A stretch of DNA of 15,628 nucleotides from Noviherbaspirillum_A sp963522035 (GTDB lineage: Bacteria > Pseudomonadota > Gammaproteobacteria > Burkholderiales > Burkholderiaceae_D), in assembly GCA_963522035.1 (NCBI GenBank), contig CAUQYP010000093.1, positions 1-15,628 on the forward strand. Direction: 5' to 3'. Position numbers and translations under genes: made by a program. The notes beneath the pieces were generated by a model. The model did no database searches, was not told the origin of the DNA, and worked only from the letters and a program-made list of their open reading frames with translations. This document shows, one piece after another, positions 1-6,674 of this stretch. How positions within the stretch are numbered: position 1 is the first letter of the stretch; each line of letters opens with the position of its first letter.

Positions 1-1
1 A

Positions 2-172
2 TCCGATTTCGGCACCATCGACGTGGCGTCATCAACGGGGACCCACGTCAAAAGCAACGTCAAAAGCAACGTCAAAAGCAACGTCAAAAGCAACGTCAAA
101 GGCAACGTCAAAGGCAACGGCAACTGTCGCTACGCGGAACGGCAACGGCAACTGTCGCTGCGCGGGGCTTAA
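2..172 (+). CDS. Possible C-terminal end of an unknown repeat-containing protein (partial, doubtful)
   Basis: An open frame runs from the left edge to a TAA at 170-172, giving 56 residues and no visible start. It opens with an unremarkable stretch (SDFGTIDVASSTGTH), passes through the 12-bp tandem repeat as VKSN/VKGN tetrapeptides, and ends in Arg/Gln/Leu-rich sequence. The 12-bp unit is a multiple of three, so the frame survives the repeat, but that alone does not show coding. I do not recognise a family. It may be the tail of a gene outside the window, or simply open by chance through low-complexity DNA. Confidence 0.2.
   Translation, partial: SDFGTIDVASSTGTHVKSNVKSNVKSNVKSNVKGNVKGNGNCRYAERQRQLSLRGA
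45..116. repeat. 12-bp tandem repeat, six units
   Basis: Six head-to-tail copies of ACGTCAAAAGCA. Units 1-4 (45-92) are identical. Units 5 and 6 (93-116) carry the same A-to-G change, giving ACGTCAAAGGCA. The array runs directly into the 22-bp repeat at 117. The identity of the first four units suggests recent slippage expansion. There are no spacers, so this is not a CRISPR array. Confidence 0.95.
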
Positions 173-198
173 TGCAACAGCAACTGTCGCTGCGCGGA
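117..198. repeat. 22-bp direct repeat, three copies
   Basis: Three near-identical copies of a 22-bp element with consensus ACGGCAACTGTCGCTGCGCGG plus one base lie at 117-138, 145-166 and 177-198. The copies differ at only a few positions (TACGCGG versus TGCGCGG; ACGG versus ACAG). They start 28 and 32 bases apart. Together with the 12-bp array they make a compound repeat in a gene-poor region downstream of the small minus-strand gene at 255-578. Function unknown. Confidence 0.9.
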
Positions 199-254
199 AA
201 CGGCGCTTCTGGCGCAGGCCAGCATGAAAATGCTCTGAACTGCACGCCCGTTTT

Positions 255-578
255 TCAAACAGACCACGCTGGCGGTTTCTGAAACCCGAACACGGCTTTC
301 AACGCACGGATCTCGTCCGTGCCCGAGAGCGCCGCACATGCGTCCACCAGTTCTCCCACCAGCAAGGGCATGGACCGCTGCGGCATGCGCTTGAGCTCGA
401 CTGCGCAGTCGAGAAGCGCTTTCAGGCGCGCACCCTCTTGCACTGGAATACTCTTGATTGCCAGGATACGGATGCCAAGCTGGTTGATATCGGCGGCGGT
501 GGCAGACGCCTTGGCAGGCGCGGCTGGCTGTTCAGGACGAAGCGTTTCAGCGGCGGAAGTGCTACGGGTACGGTTCAT
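255..578 (-). CDS. Small hypothetical protein downstream of mutY
   Basis: This encodes 107 residues that I do not recognise. Residues 1-30 are rich in Ala, Pro, Thr and Ser and probably disordered. Residues 31-100 look mainly helical, with alternating hydrophobic and charged residues (for example around GARLKALLDCAVELKRM). There is no signal peptide, membrane segment or metal motif, and only two cysteines (58 and 81). The start is well supported: AGGAG at 585-589 lies 6 nt upstream of the ATG. It follows mutY by 65 bp on the same strand, so it may be the last gene of the mutM/dynamin/mutY transcript or have its own promoter in that gap. No T-tracted terminator follows it, only two small hairpins at 209-222 and 222-235. 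Codon use matches the neighbours. Confidence 0.7.
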   Translation of the reverse strand: MNRTRSTSAAETLRPEQPAAPAKASATAADINQLGIRILAIKSIPVQEGARLKALLDCAVELKRMPQRSMPLLVGELVDACAALSGTDEIRALKAVFGFQKPPAWSV

Positions 579-643
579 TGCAGGCTCCTGAAAGTTGGAA
601 ACCCCTGCGTACCTGCCTAAATCGCTAACGTTCCGACCGCTTT

Positions 644-1753
644 TTAACCTGCCCCGCTGAACAGATCCGCTGTCCCCAGCAATTCCACCAGCAGCTTTTT
701 AACCGGCGCCGGCAACGGCGCCTGCGCCAGCCGCTCCACCGGGTACCAGACATGCCCGGCGTCGGCCGCCATCGGATGCCGCCCGGACAGCGCCACCTGG
801 TAAGGCGCGACATGCAGCTTGAAATGGGTAAAGCCGTGGCTGAAAGGCTGCAACTTCTGGTGCGACGCCAGCAGGCCGAACGGCGCGACCGTCCGCGCAA
901 TGGCGCGCTCCTGGTCGTCGTCCACCGCCACCTCGGGCAGCGACAACAGGCCGCCCCAGATGCCGGTTCCCGGGCGCTGTTCCAGCAGCACATGCCCGTG
1001 GTCCACTACCACTACCATCGCAATGTGCCGCTCGGGCACGGTCTTTTTGGGCTTGCGCACCGGCAGCTCGGCAGTGCGCCCGGTCTCGTAGGCAACGCAG
1101 CGATGCGCCAGCGGGCAACGCTGGCAGGCCGGCCGGCTGCGGGTGCATAGCGTAGCGCCGAGGTCCATCAGTCCCTGGGTATAGGCCTGCATATCCTGCT
1201 GCGGCAGCAGCGCTTCGGCAAGACGCCACAAGCGGTCCTCGATCGGCTTGGCGCCGGGAAAGCCCTCGACGCCGAACACCCGGCAAAATACCCGCTTCAC
1301 ATTGCCGTCGAGGATGGCTGCGCGGGTGCCGTAGGCAAAGGCGGAAATGGCCGCCGCGGTGGAGCGGCCTATGCCGGGCAGGTCGGCCAGCAGCGCCGGG
1401 TCGGACGGAAAGACGCCGTTGTATTCGGCGACTACCCGCTGCGCGCAGCGATGCAGGTTGCGCGCGCGCGAGTAATAGCCGAGGCCGCTCCAGTGCGCCA
1501 TCACGTCCTCGGCCGGTGCGCCAGCCAGCGCGGCGACGTCGGGGAAGCGCTCGAGGAAGCGCTGGTAATAGGGAATCACCGCCGCGACCTGGGTCTGCTG
1601 CAGCATGATCTCGGACAGCCAGATGCGGTAGGCGTCGCGCGTGTTCTGCCACGGCAGCGCATGGCGGCCGTGGGTCTTTTGCCAGCGGATTACCTCCGCG
1701 GAAAATTCGGGGTCCTGGGACGGGATAGTCGTGTCGGCAACAATTATCTTCAT
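644..1753 (-). CDS. mutY: A/G-specific adenine DNA glycosylase MutY
   Basis: MutY removes adenine mispaired with 8-oxoguanine, the second line of the GO repair system; MutM, encoded two genes upstream, removes the oxidised guanine itself. The protein is 369 residues, within the family's usual range. Visible features are the catalytic Glu48 in LSEIMLQQTQ, the helix-hairpin-helix loop LPGIGR at 125-130, catalytic Asp149 in ILDGNVKRV, and the 4Fe-4S ligands Cys203, 210, 213 and 219 (C-X6-C-X2-C-X5-C). A C-terminal NUDIX-like 8-oxoG recognition domain spans about 240-369 (EQRPGTGIWGGLLSLPE, FSHGFTHFKL). The start is the ATG at 1753-1751, which overlaps the upstream stop as TGATG. There is no good Shine-Dalgarno site, so translation is probably coupled to the dynamin-like gene. 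The frame is open far upstream of this ATG, but that part is only the antisense-frame shadow of the neighbour. Confidence 0.96.
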   Translation of the reverse strand: MKIIVADTTIPSQDPEFSAEVIRWQKTHGRHALPWQNTRDAYRIWLSEIMLQQTQVAAVIPYYQRFLERFPDVAALAGAPAEDVMAHWSGLGYYSRARNLHRCAQRVVAEYNGVFPSDPALLADLPGIGRSTAAAISAFAYGTRAAILDGNVKRVFCRVFGVEGFPGAKPIEDRLWRLAEALLPQQDMQAYTQGLMDLGATLCTRSRPACQRCPLAHRCVAYETGRTAELPVRKPKKTVPERHIAMVVVVDHGHVLLEQRPGTGIWGGLLSLPEVAVDDDQERAIARTVAPFGLLASHQKLQPFSHGFTHFKLHVAPYQVALSGRHPMAADAGHVWYPVERLAQAPLPAPVKKLLVELLGTADLFSGAG

Positions 1754-3693
1754 CAGGCGGAGAGTAACACCGGCTCCGGCAACGCCGCTGCCAGCGCTGC
1801 TTTCAGCCCGGCCTCGCAGGCGGCCAGCGCCTGCTTGCTGCCTTCCAGTTCGGCCTGCATCCGCTGCAGCGCGTCGACCCGCACCTCGAGGTCGTCGGCC
1901 GCCAGGTGGATGCGCTCTATCGAGTTGCGGCGCTGCTTGAGCTGCTCGCGATGTTCGCGGATCTGTGCTTCCAGCGGCGCCATCACGACTTTCAGCCAGG
2001 CTTCGACGTCGCGGTTGGCCATGGCCAGGGTCTGCTTGACGCGCGAGGCGATCGAGTCGAAAAACTTTTGCATCAGCACCAGCTGCGGTGTCGTCAGCAT
2101 GGCGCTGGCGCCGAACTGCTTCTGGTACGCCGCCTCGATGGCGCCGATCTCGTCGGCATAGCGTTTCAGCGAAAACGGCATCGGGGTCGACAACGCAAAA
2201 CCATGTTCGCCCGAAAAGCGCCGGTACATCACCGTCATCATCTCGGTGATTTCGCCAACCTTGCGGCCCGACAGCACGAGGTTGCCCTCGACCTGGCTGA
2301 AGAAATGCCTGACGGCGCCGCGCAGCCCGCTCGAAAACATGCTGCCCTTCATCGCCTCGCGGGTCTTCCAGATGTCTTTCTTCAGCACGTCCATGCCGAG
2401 GCAGTCGAACAGCTCGTTCGACAGCGTCGCGAACACGGTGCGGGTGCCCTGCAGCTTGACCAGGCTGACGTCGAAATCGGCCTTTTCCATGTCGATGCGC
2501 TTCATCATGTGCGCGACGATGTTCTGGTTCTTGCCGCGCAAGCTCTTCAACTCGACCAGCTGCTCGACCACGTTGCGCATGCGGGAAGACAGCAGCGACT
2601 GGCGCGAGGCCAGCAGCTCGGCGGTCTCGGCATGCAGTTGCAGCTGCATCAGTTCGCGCCGCTCCGGGACCAGCCGCTGCGACAGCGCCTGTTCGAGCGC
2701 CGGCAGCCGGCTCCTGTCCAGCAGCGCGGCGTCCCCGCCTATCTTGGCAACCAGGCCTTTTTGCGCCGACACCGGGTAGATCTGCGACGGCGCCAGCTCC
2801 AGCGTCTGCGCCACGCTGTCGACCTGGCTGGCGATCTGCCCGTTGACTTCGGCCGGGGTGCGCAGCTCGTCCCACAAGCTATCGATCTTGTTCAGCACCA
2901 CCATGCGGCCGGCGCCCGCGCCGATATGCTCGCGCCAGACGTCGATGTCGCTGCGGGTGACGCCGGTGTCGGCCGCCAGGATGTACAGCACCGCATGCGC
3001 ATTCGGTATCAGGTTCAGCGTCAGTTCAGGCTCGGTGCCGATCGCGTTCAGGCCGGGCGTATCGACGATGACCAGTCCTTCCTTCAGCAGCGGGTGCGGA
3101 AAGTTGACGATGGCATGCCGCCAGCGCGAAATCTCCACCAGCCCGTCGGCGCCCACCGTCATGCCGCTGCCGGCGTCGCTGGCGTCGTACAGGCCGTAAC
3201 GGCGGGCTTCGTCAACCGTGACCCGCTTCGACAGGCTGACCTGGCGGAACGCGTCCTGCATGCTCCCGGCCGAGTCCACGTCCAGCGGCATCACGGTCCA
3301 CGCATCCGCCTGCGCGCGCAGGTCGGAAGTCGACAGTTCGGTGGCGCGGGTCTCGATCGGCAGCAGCCGGATCGACGGCGGCTGCCTGTCGTCATACAGC
3401 AGCTCGGTCGGGCACATGGTGGTGCGGCCGACCGACGACGGCAGGATGCGCTGGCCATAGTCGGCAAAGAAGATCGCGTTGATCAGCTCGGACTTCCCGC
3501 GCGAGAATTCGGCGACGAAGGCGACCGTCATCTTGTCCTCGGCCAGGCGGGCAAGCATGTGCGCGATGCGCTGGCCGCTGCTTTCATCCGCCAGCGCGGC
3601 CGCGTCGGCCGCGTCGCGGTAACGCTCGAGGGCTGTTACGACGCCGCTGCGCCAGACGCTGTATTCGCGGAATTTTTCGACGAGCTTGCTCAT
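1753..3693 (-). CDS. Bacterial dynamin-like GTPase
   Basis: This is a 646-residue dynamin-superfamily GTPase. Bacterial members bind GTP and many remodel or tether membranes; the role of this subfamily is not established. The GTPase domain has a P-loop at 61-68 (AEFSRGKS), a switch I Thr pair at 91-92 (GRTTMCPTE), G3 DTPG at 211-214 and G4 NKID at 268-271. The first glycine of the canonical GxxxxGKS P-loop is Ala61, while the GKS is intact. The rest is mostly helical, with long charged segments at the C-terminus (about 530-630) likely to form coiled coil. I see no clear transmembrane helix. The start ATG has AAGGT about 7 nt upstream. The gene follows mutM by 48 bp and overlaps mutY by 1 nt, implying one transcript with both GO-repair glycosylases. 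Confidence 0.88.
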   Translation of the reverse strand: MSKLVEKFREYSVWRSGVVTALERYRDAADAAALADESSGQRIAHMLARLAEDKMTVAFVAEFSRGKSELINAIFFADYGQRILPSSVGRTTMCPTELLYDDRQPPSIRLLPIETRATELSTSDLRAQADAWTVMPLDVDSAGSMQDAFRQVSLSKRVTVDEARRYGLYDASDAGSGMTVGADGLVEISRWRHAIVNFPHPLLKEGLVIVDTPGLNAIGTEPELTLNLIPNAHAVLYILAADTGVTRSDIDVWREHIGAGAGRMVVLNKIDSLWDELRTPAEVNGQIASQVDSVAQTLELAPSQIYPVSAQKGLVAKIGGDAALLDRSRLPALEQALSQRLVPERRELMQLQLHAETAELLASRQSLLSSRMRNVVEQLVELKSLRGKNQNIVAHMMKRIDMEKADFDVSLVKLQGTRTVFATLSNELFDCLGMDVLKKDIWKTREAMKGSMFSSGLRGAVRHFFSQVEGNLVLSGRKVGEITEMMTVMYRRFSGEHGFALSTPMPFSLKRYADEIGAIEAAYQKQFGASAMLTTPQLVLMQKFFDSIASRVKQTLAMANRDVEAWLKVVMAPLEAQIREHREQLKQRRNSIERIHLAADDLEVRVDALQRMQAELEGSKQALAACEAGLKAALAAALPEPVLLSA

Positions 3694-3741
3694 GGTGGAC
3701 CTTATTGCTCTACGGAACTATTCACACACTAGCACCGCCGG

Positions 3742-4563
3742 TCATTTTTGACAATTTGCGCAATAGAAGGTCGAGCGCTGCCCCTGGCGGATCTGGCGCA
3801 CGCCGCCGCCGCAGACACGGCATGGCTGGCCGGTCCGGTCGTAGACAAAATAGCTTTGCTGGAAGTAGCCGGCCTGGCCGTCGGCCCCCATGAAGTCGCG
3901 CAGCGTGCTGCCGCCCTGCTCTATGGCGGCGGCCAGGATCCGGCGGATTGCCAGCGCCAGCTTGTCGTAGCGCGCGCGGCCTATCCGGTGCGCCGGCGTC
4001 TTCGGATTGATGCCTGCCTCGAACAGGCTTTCGGACGCATAAATATTTCCGACGCCGACCACGATGTCTCCGGCCAGCAACACCTGTTTGATGGGCGCAG
4101 TCCGGTTACGAGTTTGCCGGTACAGCATTTCCCCCGAAAACAGGGTCTCCAGCGGCTCCACGCCCAAGCCGCGCAGCAGCAGGTGGGTATCGACCGCGCC
4201 CTCCTCGTGCGGATGCCAAAGCACCGCGCCGAAACGACGCGGGTCCGTCAGGCGCATCAGCTGCTCTTCCAGCACCAGGTCGAAATGGTCATGTTTCTGC
4301 GCCTGGGTATCCAGCGGCAGCATGCGCAAATGGCCCGACATGCCGAGATGGACGATCAGCGTGCCGTGGTCGAAGCCGATCAGCAGGTATTTCCCGCGGC
4401 GGCTGGTGGCCCGGACGATACGCCCGGCCAGGCGTTCGCCCAGGTCGGCAGGAAAGGGCCAGCGCAGGCCGGTATGGCGTAATACCACGCCAGTGACGGT
4501 GCGGCCCTCGACATGCGGGGCAATGCCGCGGCGGGTGACTTCGACTTCGGGGAGTTCGGGCAT
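3742..4563 (-). CDS. mutM: Formamidopyrimidine-DNA glycosylase MutM (Fpg)
   Basis: MutM excises 8-oxoguanine and formamidopyrimidines from DNA and cuts the backbone by beta,delta-elimination. The protein is 273 residues, close to the roughly 270 typical of the family. It begins MPELPEVEV: after Met removal, Pro1 is the Schiff-base nucleophile and Glu2 the general acid. Lys58 in RRGKYLL (Lys57 after Met removal) is the conserved active-site lysine. The H2TH region lies around 150-190 (KQVLLAGDIVVGVGNIYASE). A C-terminal zinc finger uses Cys248, 251, 268 and 271, with the conserved Arg263 in GQRSTFYC. All key residues are present. It is the first gene of the minus-strand cluster and is divergent from the TPR lipoprotein gene; no clear Shine-Dalgarno or strong promoter is visible in front of it. 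Confidence 0.97.
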   Translation of the reverse strand: MPELPEVEVTRRGIAPHVEGRTVTGVVLRHTGLRWPFPADLGERLAGRIVRATSRRGKYLLIGFDHGTLIVHLGMSGHLRMLPLDTQAQKHDHFDLVLEEQLMRLTDPRRFGAVLWHPHEEGAVDTHLLLRGLGVEPLETLFSGEMLYRQTRNRTAPIKQVLLAGDIVVGVGNIYASESLFEAGINPKTPAHRIGRARYDKLALAIRRILAAAIEQGGSTLRDFMGADGQAGYFQQSYFVYDRTGQPCRVCGGGVRQIRQGQRSTFYCANCQK

Positions 4564-4643
4564 GAATGCGCTTGCTTGTCGTGATTAACGAAGGACATAG
4601 TTGGGGACGAACCGGCAGAACTGGCAGACCTTTTTTTGCGCTG

Positions 4644-4691
4644 CGATTGCACGCCGCCCTCTTTCCCGGCTGAAATTATTGCGTGCAATCG
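4644..4691. promoter_or_regulatory. Perfect 11-bp inverted repeat in the mutM/TPR divergent region
   Basis: CGATTGCACGC (4644-4654) and its exact reverse complement GCGTGCAATCG (4681-4691) are separated by 26 bp. The site lies between divergent mutM (start 4563) and the TPR lipoprotein gene (start 4769), about 40 bp upstream of a possible -10 for the latter. It could be a two-half-site operator or a hairpin in a longer leader. A third GCACGC occurs at 4711-4716. The identity of any binding protein is unknown. Confidence 0.5.
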
Positions 4692-4732
4692 TCCGCCAGG
4701 GGTGCATGCCGCACGCAAAAGGAACGTTGGCG

Positions 4733-4738
4733 TAAAAT
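4733..4738 (+). promoter_or_regulatory. Possible -10 element for the TPR lipoprotein gene
   Basis: TAAAAT lies 30 bp before the preferred TTG start at 4769, so transcription would begin near 4745, leaving a short leader that contains the AGGA ribosome site. No recognisable -35 occurs at the right distance, so the call rests on the -10 and position only. Confidence 0.35.
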
Positions 4739-4768
4739 CGGGATTTGCCTATCAGCCAGGATAAGCTC

Positions 4769-6595
4769 TTGAAAACCCTTCCAGTCATTGTCGTCCTTTG
4801 CAGCGCCCTGTCCGCCTGTGCGATATCGCCTACGGCGCCAGTCGCCGGGACATCGGCGACGACCGGTGCGACCGCCCAGAATGCAACGCAGGCGCAAGCC
4901 GGCACGCCGCCGCCGCCGCCGCGACGGCCACGGCTGCGCAGCGGCAGCACCGCGCCGACGCCCGGCGAGAAGCTGCCAGTCGCCGAACTGAGCGAGGAAG
5001 TGCTTTACCGTTACCTGAGCGCGGAAATTGCCGACCAGCGTGGCGACTGGGAATATGCGTTCGTCAACATGCTGCAGATCGCCCAGCAAACCCGCGACCC
5101 GCGGCTGGCCCGGCGCGCAGCGGAGATTGCGATCACGGCCAAGGAAACCGACGAGACGCTGGCTGCGGTGCGCCTGTGGCGCGAGGTGGCGCCCGAGTCG
5201 GAGGAAGCGGCGCAGTTCTACCTGAGCTTCGTCCTGGTCGGCGACAACCTGGCGGACGCCCGTCCTGTCCTGGAACAGCGGCTGAAGGAAGCCCCCACGC
5301 CCACGCTCGGCGCGGTGATCCTGCAAACCCAGCGCCTGCTGGCGCGGGCGCGCAACAAGGCAGCCGCCTTCACACTGCTCGAAGAGGTGCTGGCCGAGTA
5401 CAAGTCGCTGCCTGAAATGCACCTGGCGCTGGCCCAGGGCGCGCTGCTTGCCGGCGACGCGCCGCGGGCAGCGCAGGAGGCGCGCGCTGCGCTGGCCATT
5501 GCGCCGTCTTCCGACCTGGCCGCGCTGACGCTGGCGCAGGTATTGACCGACAAGGAGGCCGCGCTGCGGTCGCTTGCGGACTACCTGAAAGTCAATCCGA
5601 AGTCGCGCGAGGTGCGCCTCGCCTATGCCCGTTTCCTGGTCGAACAGAAGCAGTACGACACCGCGCGCAACGAATTCGGCATCCTGCTGAAGGAACAGCC
5701 CAAGGACCTCACCGTGCTGTATGCGCTGGGCCTGTTGAGCGCGCAGCGCAACGACCTGCCCGGCGCGGAGAAATACCTGAAGACCTACCTCGCCGGCCTG
5801 GAAGCACAGCCGGACGAGGAGCGCGACCCGACCCAGGCGCTGATGATCCTTGCGCAGATTGCCGAGGAACGCAAGGACATCCCGGGCGCGCTCAAATGGC
5901 TGGACCAGGTGCCGCAAGGCACGCCGCAGGCCTACGTGACCGCCCGCATCCGGCGCGCACAGCTGCTGGCCAAGACCGGCGACGTCGACAGCGCGCGCAA
6001 GGTGCTGCATGACACCAAGGCCAGCGGCCAGGACGAGGAATTGCAGCTGGTGGCGGCCGAGGCGCTGCTGCTGCGCGAGGCCAACCGTGGCGCCGAGGGA
6101 CTGGAAGTGCTGGACGAAGCGCTGCAGCGCTTTCCGGACAACACCGACCTGCTGTACGACCACGCGATGATGGCGGAAAAGCTGGACCGGCTGGACGTGA
6201 TGGAAACCTCGCTGCGCAAGATCATGAAGATCGCGCCGAATAACCAGAATGCCTATAACGCATTGGGCTACTCGCTGGCCGAGCGCAATATCCGGCTCGA
6301 CGAAGCCTACACCCTGATATCGAAGGCGCTGGCGCTGGCGCCGGAAGACCCGTTCATCATGGACAGCATGGGCTGGGTGCAATACCGGCTGGGGCGGCTG
6401 AAGGAAGCCGAGGAACTGCTGCGGCGCGCCTACAGCATCCGCCCCGACGTGGAAATCGCCGCGCATCTTGGTGAAGTGCTGTGGGCCATGGGGCAACGCG
6501 ACGACGCCCGCAAGCTGTGGCGCGAGGCCAGCGTGAAGGACCCGAAGAACGACACGCTGAAGAACACGCTCGGGCGCTTGCAGGTCAGGCTTTGA
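4769..6595 (+). CDS. Tetratricopeptide-repeat outer-membrane lipoprotein
   Basis: This encodes a 608-residue lipoprotein built largely of tetratricopeptide repeats, which are protein-interaction scaffolds; the partner is unknown. The N-terminus is a lipoprotein signal, MKTLPVIVVLCSALSAC, with lipobox LSAC and lipidated Cys17. Ala at +2 gives no inner-membrane retention signal. A proline/arginine-rich linker follows (five prolines near residues 47-51). TPR-like helical pairs start near residue 84 and are clearest at about 300-400 and 440-605 (for example YNALGYSLAERNIRLDEAY, MDSMGWVQYRLGRLKEAEE). I prefer the TTG at 4769: it has AGGA 7 nt upstream and leaves a correct n-region. An in-frame TTG at 4745 has no placed ribosome site and would add eight residues. 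Inference: this gene normally precedes lolB in Burkholderiales, but here another gene intervenes. Confidence 0.88.
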   Translation: MKTLPVIVVLCSALSACAISPTAPVAGTSATTGATAQNATQAQAGTPPPPPRRPRLRSGSTAPTPGEKLPVAELSEEVLYRYLSAEIADQRGDWEYAFVNMLQIAQQTRDPRLARRAAEIAITAKETDETLAAVRLWREVAPESEEAAQFYLSFVLVGDNLADARPVLEQRLKEAPTPTLGAVILQTQRLLARARNKAAAFTLLEEVLAEYKSLPEMHLALAQGALLAGDAPRAAQEARAALAIAPSSDLAALTLAQVLTDKEAALRSLADYLKVNPKSREVRLAYARFLVEQKQYDTARNEFGILLKEQPKDLTVLYALGLLSAQRNDLPGAEKYLKTYLAGLEAQPDEERDPTQALMILAQIAEERKDIPGALKWLDQVPQGTPQAYVTARIRRAQLLAKTGDVDSARKVLHDTKASGQDEELQLVAAEALLLREANRGAEGLEVLDEALQRFPDNTDLLYDHAMMAEKLDRLDVMETSLRKIMKIAPNNQNAYNALGYSLAERNIRLDEAYTLISKALALAPEDPFIMDSMGWVQYRLGRLKEAEELLRRAYSIRPDVEIAAHLGEVLWAMGQRDDARKLWREASVKDPKNDTLKNTLGRLQVRL

Positions 6596-6674
6596 TGCCA
6601 TGAACTGACCTAGCGACGAGGTTACGAAGCCGGCTGATTTTAATTGGCAGCTCAACCACGTCACCGGGTCAACC

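Noticed and set aside
45..198. CRISPR array
   Set aside because: The 12-bp repeats are directly adjacent without spacers, the 22-bp repeats have only 6- and 10-bp gaps, and no cas gene is present.
1754..2875. In-frame upstream extension of mutY to 2875 giving a 743-residue protein
   Set aside because: The extra part is Arg/Ala/Gly-rich shadow sequence of the dynamin-like gene in another frame of the same strand; MutY homology begins just after the ATG at 1753.
1906..3732. Long plus-strand frame (608 residues) opposite the dynamin-like gene
   Set aside because: Low-information sequence rich in Arg, Gln, His and Asp, typical of antisense frames; the minus strand has all GTPase motifs.
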